Source: Actinomycetota bacterium (lineage in GTDB: Bacteria; Actinomycetota; Acidimicrobiia; Acidimicrobiales; Microtrichaceae). From it: a DNA stretch of 5,758 nucleotides. Location of the stretch: positions 1-5,758 of the forward strand of contig JAFDWA010000762.1 in NCBI GenBank assembly GCA_018268735.1, given 5' to 3'. The position numbers and the translations under genes are program-made. The notes under the pieces are model-generated. The model was not told the origin of the DNA. It worked only from the letters and a program-made list of their open reading frames with translations, and searched no databases. Each line of letters opens with the position of its first letter. Positions within the stretch are counted from its first letter, which is position 1. Below are positions 1 to 5,441 of the stretch, one piece after another.

Positions 1-1272
1 GAAGCCGACCGCATGGCCGACATGGGCTTCCTCCCGCAGGTTCGGCGTCTGCTCGACCAGTGCCGCGACGACCGTCGGACGGTGCTGTTCTCCGCGACTC
101 TCGACGGCGACATCGACGTGCTCGTGCGCAACTACCAGCACGACCCGGTGCTCCACGAGCTCGAGGTGCCCGAGGAGGAGCTGCCCGACCTGCAGCACCA
201 CTTCTGGTCCGTCGCGCCCACCGCTCGGGTGGCCACCGCCGGGCAGGTGATCGACCGCATGGGTCCGACCGTGGTGTTCTGCCGCACCAAGCGCGGCGCC
301 GAGCGCGTCGCGAAGCAGCTCACCGCCGCGGGTGTCTCCGCGGCCGCGATCCACGGCGACCGCTCCCAGAACCAGCGCGACCGGGCGCTCGAGGACTTCC
401 GCGCCGGTCGCGCCCAGGCGCTCGTCGCGACCGACGTCGCAGCTCGGGGCATCCACGTCGACGATGTCGCCGCCGTGGTGCACTTCGATCCGCCCGAGGA
501 CCCCAAGGACTACGTCCACCGCTCCGGCCGGACCGCACGAGCTGGCGCTCGTGGCGTCGTCGTGTGCCTGGTGGTCCCCGAGAAGGCGTCGATGGTCAAG
601 GGACTCCAGCGGAGCCTCGACCTGCCGCGTGGCCTGGATCCGGTGGACCTGTCCGCGCTCGGCGAGCCGGCCGCTCGACCGACGCGGTCCGCACCTCCCT
701 CGAACCGCCGCTCCCGGAGCCAGGCTCGTGGCGACCGCATCGACCGCTCGGACGGTGACGGGAGCCGGGACAGGAGCCGGAACCAGGGCCGGACTCGTGG
801 CCGGAACCGGGGCAGCGACGATCGCAGCGACCGCCGTGGATTCGATCGGGACCGGACCCAGGACCGTGCTCGTGAACGCGACGCCGACAGCAGCCGTCCG
901 ACACGGCCGGGGTCCGACCGCGACGAGCGCCGCTCCGACACGACCGCGGACCGGCGGCCCGACGACAGGACCGGGGAGCGTGCGACCTCAGACCGACCCG
1001 ACACCCCCCGACGGCGTCGTCACCGGCGACAGCACGACCAGTCACCGGGTGGCACGGGTCGAAGCGGGTCCCGTGGGAACGGGAACCGCCCGGATGGCCG
1101 GGAGCGCCAGGACGGCACCGACAGGCGGACCAGCACCGACAAGCGGACCAGCACCGACAAGCGGACCAGCACCGACAAGCGGACCAGCACCGACAAGCGG
1201 CGAAGCCCGGCGCAGAGCCCTGGCGCGAAGAGCCGATCATCGCGATCCAGCTCGCGCGGTCCTCGCCGCTGA
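1..1272 (+). CDS. DEAD-box RNA helicase, 5'-truncated by window edge, with long basic/acidic low-complexity tail
   Basis: ATP-dependent RNA helicase of superfamily 2, expected to remodel RNA duplexes in ribosome assembly or mRNA turnover in the cytoplasm. The open frame begins at base 1 with EADRMADMGF, which is the DEAD motif II missing only its first Asp, so the true start and the Q motif, Walker A and motifs Ia/Ib lie upstream. The Met at base 13 is internal and is not the start. Counting from the first visible codon: motif III SAT at 31-33, motif IV-like VVFCR at 91-95, motif V ATDVAARG at 143-150, motif VI HRSGRTAR at 173-180. The RecA2 domain ends near residue 215. About 200 further residues are Arg/Asp/Ser/Gly-rich, presumably a disordered RNA-binding tail, and end in RTSTDK repeats. 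The stop is TGA at 1270-1272. It converges on dut with a 32-bp gap. The subfamily (RhlE, CsdA or other) cannot be settled without the N-terminus. Confidence 0.95.
   Translation, partial: EADRMADMGFLPQVRRLLDQCRDDRRTVLFSATLDGDIDVLVRNYQHDPVLHELEVPEEELPDLQHHFWSVAPTARVATAGQVIDRMGPTVVFCRTKRGAERVAKQLTAAGVSAAAIHGDRSQNQRDRALEDFRAGRAQALVATDVAARGIHVDDVAAVVHFDPPEDPKDYVHRSGRTARAGARGVVVCLVVPEKASMVKGLQRSLDLPRGLDPVDLSALGEPAARPTRSAPPSNRRSRSQARGDRIDRSDGDGSRDRSRNQGRTRGRNRGSDDRSDRRGFDRDRTQDRARERDADSSRPTRPGSDRDERRSDTTADRRPDDRTGERATSDRPDTPRRRRHRRQHDQSPGGTGRSGSRGNGNRPDGRERQDGTDRRTSTDKRTSTDKRTSTDKRTSTDKRRSPAQSPGAKSRSSRSSSRGPRR
1126..1197 (+). repeat. Four perfect 18-bp tandem repeats encoding RTSTDK
   Basis: The unit cggaccagcaccgacaag occurs four times back to back with no mismatch (starts at 1126, 1144, 1162 and 1180). 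A partial fifth copy (cgg) follows at 1198-1200 and a degenerate copy (ggcaccgacagg) precedes it. The unit is a multiple of three, so copy-number change would lengthen or shorten the helicase tail by six residues without breaking the frame. Perfect identity at the DNA level suggests recent expansion by slippage or unequal recombination. Confidence 0.95.
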
Positions 1273-1293
1273 GCCCGGTCGACCGCCGCTGCG

Positions 1294-1313
1294 GGTCGCT
1301 CCCCTCAGCGACC
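1294..1313. terminator. Possible bidirectional hairpin between convergent helicase and dut
   Basis: A perfect 7-bp inverted repeat (ggtcgct / agcgacc) with a 6-nt loop lies 21 nt past the helicase stop and covers the dut stop codon. There is no T-run on either side, so it is at best a non-canonical terminator. Its position between two convergent genes is the main support. Confidence 0.3.
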
Positions 1314-1742
1314 GGTGTGGCCGAAGCCGCCCTCGCCGCGGTCGGTGTCGTCGAGCTCGTCGACCTCCAGGAACCGGACGTGCTCCACGGCCTGCACGAC
1401 GAGTTGCGCGATGCGCTCGCCCCGTGCGACGACGAACGGCTCTGAGGGGTCGGTGTTGACGAGCAGCACCTTGAGCTCACCCCGGTAGTCGGCGTCGATC
1501 AACCCGGGCGTGTTCAGGCAGGTGACGCCGTGACGCAGGGCGAGACCGCTGCGCGGCTGGATGAAGCCGGCGTAGCCGCGCGGGATCGCGACGGCGATCC
1601 CCGTCCGCACGAGTGAGCGGCCCCCGCCCGGCGCCAACTCGACGTCCTCGGCCGCGAGCAGGTCCACACCCGCATCACCAGGTTTGGCGTACCGCGGCAG
1701 CGGCAGGTCGGGGTCGAGTCGTCGGACGGGCACCTCGAACAT
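1305..1742 (-). CDS. dut: Deoxyuridine 5'-triphosphate nucleotidohydrolase (dUTPase)
   Basis: Hydrolyses dUTP to dUMP and pyrophosphate, which keeps uracil out of DNA and supplies dUMP for thymidylate synthesis. It is a cytoplasmic homotrimer in this family. The 145-residue product has all five trimeric-dUTPase motifs: motif 1 AGVDLLA (24-30, Asp27), motif 2 PRSG (63-66), motif 3 [10 protein letters not shown] (80-89, with catalytic-type Asp83 and substrate-contacting Tyr86), motif 4 GERIAQL (108-114) and motif 5 RGEGGFG (135-141), the P-loop-like C-terminal arm. Length is normal for the family. ATG at 1742-1740 is chosen because homology begins at [11 protein letters not shown]. The frame stays open far upstream, but only antisense to orn and the hydrolase. 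The gene is convergent with the helicase and divergent from orn. A TAGCGT box lies 8 nt upstream of the start. Confidence 0.96.
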   Translation of the reverse strand: MFEVPVRRLDPDLPLPRYAKPGDAGVDLLAAEDVELAPGGGRSLVRTGIAVAIPRGYAGFIQPRSGLALRHGVTCLNTPGLIDADYRGELKVLLVNTDPSEPFVVARGERIAQLVVQAVEHVRFLEVDELDDTDRGEGGFGHTGR

Positions 1743-1750
1743 GGCATCCG

Positions 1751-1756
1751 ACGCTA
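1751..1756 (-). promoter_or_regulatory. Candidate -10 box (TAGCGT) for dut
   Basis: Reading the minus strand, TAGCGT matches the actinobacterial -10 consensus TANNNT and is separated from the dut ATG by 8 nt. That would give a very short leader or a leaderless transcript. No convincing -35 is visible. The short consensus makes chance matches common in general, but they are rarer in DNA this GC-rich. Confidence 0.4.
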
Positions 1757-1768
1757 CCCGGCAGCGGC

Positions 1769-1806
1769 GCCCACCTCCGCCGAGGTGGGCCCGGCACCGG
1801 CCCACC
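1769..1806. promoter_or_regulatory. Three-armed inverted-repeat cluster in the dut-orn divergent region
   Basis: Arm A gcccacctc (1769-1777) and arm B gaggtgggc (1782-1790) form a perfect 9-bp inverted repeat with a 4-nt loop. Arm B, taken as ggtgggcc (1784-1791), also pairs perfectly over 8 bp with arm C ggcccacc (1799-1806) across a 7-nt loop. A and C are therefore direct copies competing for B. Lying between two divergent start codons and upstream of both candidate -10 boxes, the cluster is placed like an operator. If transcribed, it could form mutually exclusive hairpins. Function is inferred from position only. Confidence 0.4.
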
Positions 1807-1808
1807 CG

Positions 1809-1814
1809 TATCGT
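1809..1814 (+). promoter_or_regulatory. Candidate -10 box (TATCGT) for orn
   Basis: TATCGT fits TANNNT and ends 6 nt before the GTG at 1821, the spacing expected if transcription begins at or next to the start codon (leaderless mRNA). The GGGGAG between box and GTG also resembles a Shine-Dalgarno sequence, but it sits directly against the GTG with no spacer. As a ribosome binding site it would suit the ATG at 1833 better. No clear -35 is seen. Confidence 0.4.
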
Positions 1815-1820
1815 GGGGAG

Positions 1821-2459
1821 GTGCTCGTCTGGATGGACCTTGAGATGACCGGCCTCGACCCGGCAACGAACGTGATCGTCGAGATCGCAACGCTCGTCAC
1901 CGACGACGAGCTCAACATCGTCGCGGAGGGCCCTGAGCTCGTCGTCCACACGACCGAGGAGGAGCTTGCGAAGATGGAGCCGGTGGTGGTGGCGATGCAC
2001 ACCCGCAGCGGCCTCCTCGACCAGATCCGCGCCTCGACGGTCACCCTGGAGGATGCCGGGGCCGCCACCCTCGCGTTCATCGAGGAGCACGTGCCGGAGC
2101 CGCGCACGGTCCCGCTGTGCGGCAACTCGATCGGGATGGACCGCAGGTTCCTCGCGGTGCACCTCCCGGAGATCGAGGAGCACCTCCACTACCGCTCCAT
2201 CGACGTGTCGACGATCAAGGAGCTGGCCCGTCGCTGGTACCCCGGCACCCTCGACGGCCTGTCGAAGAAGTCCTCCGCGCACCGGGCCATGGACGACATC
2301 AAGGAGTCCGTCGCGGAGCTGGTCTACTGGCGCGGCAAGGTGTTCCTGCCGTCCGCCAACACCGACGGGACCGACAGCACCGACGAGACCGACAGGTCTG
2401 GCGAGACCGACGGCACCGACGCACCGGCCACGGCTTCCGATCCGTCGACCACGAGCTGA
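1821..2459 (+). CDS. orn: Oligoribonuclease, DEDDh 3'-5' exoribonuclease
   Basis: Degrades 2-5 nt RNA fragments (nanoRNA, pGpG) to mononucleotides, the last step of mRNA decay and cyclic-di-GMP turnover. From GTG 1821 the product is 212 residues. Exo I is DLEMTGLD with Asp6 and Glu8, Exo II is [11 protein letters not shown] with Asp107, and Exo III is [10 protein letters not shown] with His154 and Asp159, giving a complete DEDDh set. The start is uncertain. GTG 1821 gives the usual [13 protein letters not shown]-terminus. A further in-frame GTG at 1785 would add 12 residues unlike the family, and ATG 1833 is also possible. The enzyme domain ends near residue 178; about 34 extra residues form a Thr/Asp-rich acidic tail not typical of the family. 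It is divergent from dut and followed by the MBL-fold gene after 15 nt, so probably co-transcribed with it. Confidence 0.95.
   Translation: MLVWMDLEMTGLDPATNVIVEIATLVTDDELNIVAEGPELVVHTTEEELAKMEPVVVAMHTRSGLLDQIRASTVTLEDAGAATLAFIEEHVPEPRTVPLCGNSIGMDRRFLAVHLPEIEEHLHYRSIDVSTIKELARRWYPGTLDGLSKKSSAHRAMDDIKESVAELVYWRGKVFLPSANTDGTDSTDETDRSGETDGTDAPATASDPSTTS
2361..2420 (+). repeat. 9-bp-period accgacNNN repeat encoding the TD-rich tail of Orn
   Basis: The hexamer accgac (Thr-Asp) recurs in frame at 2361, 2370, 2379, 2388, 2406 and 2415, all on one 9-bp register. One diverged unit at 2397 fills the gap. It encodes a (T-D-x)n acidic tail that looks disordered. The degeneracy of the third codon indicates an older or selected repeat, unlike the perfect repeat in the helicase. 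Confidence 0.85.
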
Positions 2460-2474
2460 GCTGAGCGGCCCGAC

Positions 2475-3656
2475 ATGGCATCGGAAGCCTCGACGGGAAA
2501 CGGCGCGCGCATCGAACGCCAGGAACGACTTCCGGCACGGACCGAGGTCGACGAGGTCGCTCCGGGGATCGGACGCATCCAGCTGCCGATCATGATCCCG
2601 GGCCTCGGCCACGTGAACTGCTACCTCCTCGAAGACGAGCGCGGCGTCGCCTTGATCGACCCCGGCATGCCGGACCCGTCGACGAACCAGGCGCTCGTCG
2701 AACGACTGGCATCGATCGGGATCCGACCCGAGCAGGTCCACACCGTCATCGTCACGCACTCGCACCCGGACCACTTCGGCGGAGCGGGCCGGCTCAAGGT
2801 GGAGCACGGATGCGACGTGGTCGCCCACCGACGCTTCCACACCCCGTTCGACCCGAGGGACCCGCTGTCCCCGGAGGCCGACGACCTGCTCGAGCTGGAG
2901 GCTGCGAGCGACCTGATCTCAGACGGCGACGCGCCCGATGACCTCGCCGCTCCGCGTGGTCGCAATGAGCGCCTGGAGCGCGTCCTGTTCGGCGACGGTC
3001 CGATCCCCGAGATCCCGCCGCAGCCGACGCCGTGGGGTGAGGAGGGGTTCCGTCCCGGCCCCGGCGAGCTCGAGGCGATGCGTGCCTGGGACGACCTGTC
3101 CAAGCACGGGTTGCTCCGACTCGATCCGACGATCCGCGTCGATGACCTCGACGTGATCGCCCTCGGCGGCCGCGAGTGGCAGGTGCTGCACACACCCGGG
3201 CACACCGGTGACCACATCTGCCTCCTCGATCCGGCCGACGGCACGTTCCTGTCAGGCGATCACGTGCTGCCCACGATCACCCCGCACATCTCCGGCATGA
3301 CCGGGAGCGTCGACTCGCTCGCCGAGTTCGTCGCCGCACTCCAACGCGTTTCCGCATTGAGCGGGGTGTCGAAGGTGCTCCCCGCCCACGGCCTGCCCTT
3401 CGACGACCTCGCCGGTCGCGTCGACGACATCATCGGCCACCACGTCGAGCGCCTCGCCGAGATCGAGCGCCTGGGTGCCGACCTCGGCGACGCAACGGTG
3501 CGCCAGTACTCCCAGCGCCTGTTCCGAGAGCGGTCCTGGGGGCCGATGGCCGAGTCCGAGACCTATGCGCACCTGGAGCACCTGCGCATCGATGGTCGGA
3601 TGAGCCGGCGCATCGACGCAGACGGCCTCGCCCGCTTCCGTCCGTCGAGCGGCTGA
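2475..3656 (+). CDS. MBL-fold metallo-hydrolase, glyoxalase II / LACTB2-like
   Basis: Metal-dependent hydrolase of the metallo-beta-lactamase superfamily, 393 residues, predicted cytoplasmic with no signal peptide or membrane segment. The metal-site ligands are complete: HSHPDH at 95-100, His243 in HTPGHTGDH, Asp262 in SGDHVLP, and His305 in PAHG. The C-terminal 75 or so residues ([25 protein letters not shown] onward, in part) look like the helical/winged-helix region seen in LACTB2-type endoribonuclease relatives. About 143 residues separate His100 from His243, roughly 80 more than in LACTB2, with a proline-rich stretch near 175-195. The substrate is not evident: thioester, lactone or RNA are all possible. 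ATG 2475 lies 15 nt after the orn stop with only a weak purine-rich site, so translational coupling to orn is likely. It converges on vapC with a 17-nt gap. Confidence 0.9.
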   Translation: MASEASTGNGARIERQERLPARTEVDEVAPGIGRIQLPIMIPGLGHVNCYLLEDERGVALIDPGMPDPSTNQALVERLASIGIRPEQVHTVIVTHSHPDHFGGAGRLKVEHGCDVVAHRRFHTPFDPRDPLSPEADDLLELEAASDLISDGDAPDDLAAPRGRNERLERVLFGDGPIPEIPPQPTPWGEEGFRPGPGELEAMRAWDDLSKHGLLRLDPTIRVDDLDVIALGGREWQVLHTPGHTGDHICLLDPADGTFLSGDHVLPTITPHISGMTGSVDSLAEFVAALQRVSALSGVSKVLPAHGLPFDDLAGRVDDIIGHHVERLAEIERLGADLGDATVRQYSQRLFRERSWGPMAESETYAHLEHLRIDGRMSRRIDADGLARFRPSSG

Positions 3657-3673
3657 TCGGGCGTCGTTCTCGG

Positions 3674-4105
3674 TCAGGGTTCGAGTGGATGGACCCAACG
3701 CAGGCCCGGGAACCCGGCGAAGATCCGATCCGCGCTCACCCAGGTCGCGCCCTGTTCGATCGCGAGTGCGGCCAGGAACGCGTCGGGAGCGATGTTCCCC
3801 CTTGCTTCGAGTCGCCGACACAGATCCGTGAAGATGCTCCAGTGTCGTTCACCAGGGAGGACGGGAACCACGGCAGGAGACTTGCGGAGCGCCTCGGTGA
3901 ACTCAAGTGCGACGTCGAGCGGAGTGGGCTCGGAGAAGATGCGCAGATGTGTCACCACCCGTTGGAAGCCGCTCAGAACGATCGGGGGAATGCCGAGCGG
4001 CTCAACCCCTCGACGTGCATTCTCGAGCCACGCCCGATAGCCGTCGTGGTTCGGGGACTCCGGTCGGTGGGCGTAGACGAGGACGTTGACGTCAACGCAG
4101 AGCAT
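3674..4105 (-). CDS. vapC: VapC-family PIN-domain ribonuclease toxin
   Basis: Predicted Mg2+-dependent endoribonuclease toxin; family members cleave tRNA or rRNA and stop translation when the antitoxin is lost. The 143-residue length is typical. PIN features: N-terminal MLCVDVNVLVYAH with Asp5, NIAPDAFLAA with Asp108, and TWVSADRIFAGF with Asp126, ending in the family-typical LRWVHPL. The usual second acidic residue (Glu in the helix near 40-50) is not obvious; the segment reads VLSGFQRVVT, a pattern I associate with one mycobacterial VapC subgroup. The ATG at 4105 overlaps the 3' end of vapB by 14 bp. GGAG (complement of 4110-4113) lies 4 nt upstream as a ribosome site inside vapB. The reading frame is intact, so the toxin is probably functional. 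Confidence 0.92.
   Translation of the reverse strand: MLCVDVNVLVYAHRPESPNHDGYRAWLENARRGVEPLGIPPIVLSGFQRVVTHLRIFSEPTPLDVALEFTEALRKSPAVVPVLPGERHWSIFTDLCRRLEARGNIAPDAFLAALAIEQGATWVSADRIFAGFPGLRWVHPLEP
4084..4097. repeat. Perfect 14-bp palindrome at the vapB/vapC overlap
   Basis: cgttgacgtcaacg is fully self-complementary and lies across the vapB stop codon within the first codons of vapC (encoding V-D-V-N, including catalytic Asp5). Coding constraint on the conserved VDVN motif can explain part of it, so a regulatory role is only speculative. Confidence 0.6.
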
Positions 4106-4349
4106 CCAGCTCCGACCCCTGGTCCATCTCGTCGAGCAGAGCCGTTCGATCCGCGAGATCCACCCCGGCGAGCACGCCGGATCCTCCGAAGACCGGCAAC
4201 GCAGCGATCGGGCGCTCGTTCGCCGGCTTGGGCCGGAGCGCCTCGCGCAATGCGTCCTCGATGACCGCGCTCACCGTCTGCGACGTCGTCGCTGCACGCG
4301 CCTTCGCCTCCCGGTAGAGCTTCTCGGAGATGTTGATGGTCGTACGCAC
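4092..4349 (-). CDS. vapB: VapB-family ribbon-helix-helix antitoxin
   Basis: Antitoxin that binds and inhibits VapC and represses its own operon. The 85-residue product begins MRTTINISEKLYREAKARAA: a beta-strand (1-8) followed by two helices (about 9-20 and 23-38), the Arc/MetJ-type RHH DNA-binding fold. The C-terminal part contains the Gly/Leu-rich toxin-binding segment with GVDLADRTALLDEMD, as in actinobacterial VapB. The start is GTG at 4349-4347, preceded by AGGA 7 nt upstream. A TAGGAT box ends 6 nt before the GTG. The stop overlaps vapC by 14 bp, so the two are translationally coupled with antitoxin first. Two matched dyads upstream are the likely operator. Confidence 0.92.
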   Translation of the reverse strand: MRTTINISEKLYREAKARAATTSQTVSAVIEDALREALRPKPANERPIAALPVFGGSGVLAGVDLADRTALLDEMDQGSELDALR

Positions 4350-4355
4350 CCCTGC

Positions 4356-4361
4356 ATCCTA
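4356..4361 (-). promoter_or_regulatory. Candidate -10 box (TAGGAT) of vapBC
   Basis: On the minus strand TAGGAT matches TANNNT and is followed by 6 nt and then the vapB GTG, the same geometry as at orn. AGGA inside this box could alternatively act as the ribosome site if transcription starts further upstream. The neighbouring dyad would overlap the -10/-35 spacer, as expected for a repressor site. Confidence 0.45.
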
Positions 4362-4362
4362 C

Positions 4363-4379
4363 GCATCACTAGCTGATGC
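4363..4379. promoter_or_regulatory. vapBC operator dyad 1, gcatca-N5-tgatgc
   Basis: A 17-bp inverted repeat with perfect 6-bp arms and 5-bp spacer ctagc. It is immediately upstream of the candidate -10 box and 14 bp from the vapB start codon. RHH antitoxins bind such short-armed dyads in their own promoters. An extra half-site gcatcc lies at 4354-4359. Confidence 0.75.
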
Positions 4380-4383
4380 AAAA

Positions 4384-4400
4384 GCATCAATTCGTGATGC
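4384..4400. promoter_or_regulatory. vapBC operator dyad 2, gcatca-N5-tgatgc
   Basis: Same arms and same 5-bp spacer length as dyad 1 but a different spacer sequence (attcg). It starts exactly 21 bp from dyad 1, i.e. two helical turns, placing both on one face of the DNA. This supports cooperative binding by the VapBC complex. Confidence 0.75.
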
Positions 4401-4401
4401 C

Positions 4402-4586
4402 CGGAGCGAGGCAACCCGGATCGCTGGAACTCCGAACTCAAGCGACGTGGACCACACCCCTCTTGAGCCACCCCACTTCCACCGTTCATCTGACGCTCTC
4501 CGACCGCTTGCCAAATTCATCAGGATGCAGCCACCTCTACACCTCCACCGGAGCCTGACTTCCGGCCCCAACGGCCACCTGAATGG
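4402..4586. other. Intergenic region between vapBC operator and RHS fragment
   Basis: Hand count of 4381-4560 gives 106 G/C in 180 (59%), lower than the flanking genes. A minus-strand frame of 70 codons (complement of 4359-4571) is open, but its product has no recognisable motif and runs through the vapB operator, so it is not called. No tRNA, strong hairpin or recognisable RHS continuation is seen. It may be the decayed former 3' end of the RHS gene. Confidence 0.5.
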
Positions 4587-5441
4587 TTACGGGTTTGTTG
4601 GGTAGGTGTAGTCGTTGAGGTTGCCGCCTTCTATGGGGTCGGTTTGGAGGAAGCGACCGAGTGCGGGGTCGTATTGTCGGGCTCCCATTTCGATGAGGGG
4701 TTGGAGTCCGGGTTGGTGTTCGAGGGGGCGTTGTTGTTGGCCGTGCCATCCGTAGTCGAAGTCGCCGGTGTTGTTGTCAGGGATGGCGGTAGCGCCTTGC
4801 GGGTTCCCGAACGGGTCATACGCACGGGTGGGTCCGGTCTTGGCGCCGGTGCCGTTGCAGGTCGCGACGATGTCGCCGTGGAGGTTCGGATAGGACCACA
4901 CATCGGAGGCTGCGCTGCCTCGTGTGGTGAGGAGCACCCCACCGGGCAGCCCGACAGTCCGTTCCGTGACGGCGCCGTTCGCGTCGATGCTCAACGAGGG
5001 GGAGTCACCCGCCCCGGTGTACGCGTACCTGCCGGAACTGGTTCCGTTCACAGAACGGCTGGTGATCCGCCCGACAGGATCACGTCGGTACACAACCCGA
5101 GTGTTCGACGCCCACCCAACCATCGCCGCGAACAACGAGACCGCGTTCGTGTTCAGAAACGATGGTGACCCCGCGTAGTGCATCCACGCCACCCGCGGTG
5201 CCGGAGCCGCAGCCCCTGACGCCATCACAGCTCCCGTCTCATACGCGTAGATCAACGCTTTGGAGGCGTCACCGGGCATGGCCGCCGCAACGAACGCCGA
5301 AGACGCCGGCACGTTCCACCCCCAGTCCATACCCGCCGACGCGACCGTCACGTTCCCGACACCGAACCCGCCACCCCACCCATCTGGGGATGTGGCACCA
5401 TCCCCAGCCAATACGGGAGGCCGAACCTCACCTAGAATCAC
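4587..5441 (-). CDS. RHS-repeat core fragment fused to end of a secreted module; probable relic or orphan RHS gene
   Basis: RHS/YD-repeat proteins are very large secreted or surface shells that carry variable C-terminal toxin tips. This 284-residue frame keeps only a small part. Residues about 30-111 resemble the end of a module seen in actinobacterial secreted proteins (GWNVPASSA at 41-49, IYAYETGAV at 64-72, NAVSLFAAMVGWA at 99-111). Residues 115-170 look like one YD-type repeat (VYRRDPVGRITSRS). The RHS-associated core follows: NLHGDIVAT 187-194 region, YDPFGNP 208-214, and MGARQYDPALGRF 252-264 with DPIEGG 268-273. Full RHS genes are several kb with many YD repeats; here they are missing. 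The frame ends NDYTYPTNP then TAA, just where the tip domain should start. No signal peptide is visible. The start is GTG 5441, whose upstream in-frame TAA is 9 nt away; the GTG overlaps the preceding stop (GTGA). It may be a pseudogene; expression is uncertain. Confidence 0.85.
   Translation of the reverse strand: MILGEVRPPVLAGDGATSPDGWGGGFGVGNVTVASAGMDWGWNVPASSAFVAAAMPGDASKALIYAYETGAVMASGAAAPAPRVAWMHYAGSPSFLNTNAVSLFAAMVGWASNTRVVYRRDPVGRITSRSVNGTSSGRYAYTGAGDSPSLSIDANGAVTERTVGLPGGVLLTTRGSAASDVWSYPNLHGDIVATCNGTGAKTGPTRAYDPFGNPQGATAIPDNNTGDFDYGWHGQQQRPLEHQPGLQPLIEMGARQYDPALGRFLQTDPIEGGNLNDYTYPTNP

Noticed and set aside
1126..1197. The tandem 18-bp repeats as a CRISPR-like array
   Set aside because: There are no spacers; the units are contiguous, in frame and protein-coding.
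332..1480. Long open frames on both strands over the helicase tail
   Set aside because: They are low-complexity shadows of the Arg/Asp-rich tail in other frames; the helicase frame is continuous with motifs II-VI.
1785..1820. GTG 1785 as the orn start
   Set aside because: It would begin inside the inverted repeat and add 12 residues with no family similarity upstream of [12 protein letters not shown].
1743..2840. Long upstream extension of the dut reading frame (511 codons in total on the minus strand)
   Set aside because: It is entirely antisense to orn and the MBL hydrolase, shows no family similarity, and dUTPase homology and normal length start at 1742. Long antisense frames are expected in GC-rich coding DNA.
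3689..4376. Plus-strand open frames across vapBC (191 and 96 codons)
   Set aside because: Antisense to two clearly recognised toxin-antitoxin genes; products have no motifs.
4359..4571. Minus-strand 70-codon frame between the RHS fragment and vapB
   Set aside because: No recognisable motif, no ribosome site, and its last codons coincide with the vapB operator dyads.
4644..5168. Plus-strand 174-codon frame opposite the RHS fragment
   Set aside because: The minus-strand frame carries the RHS core signature; this one shows none.
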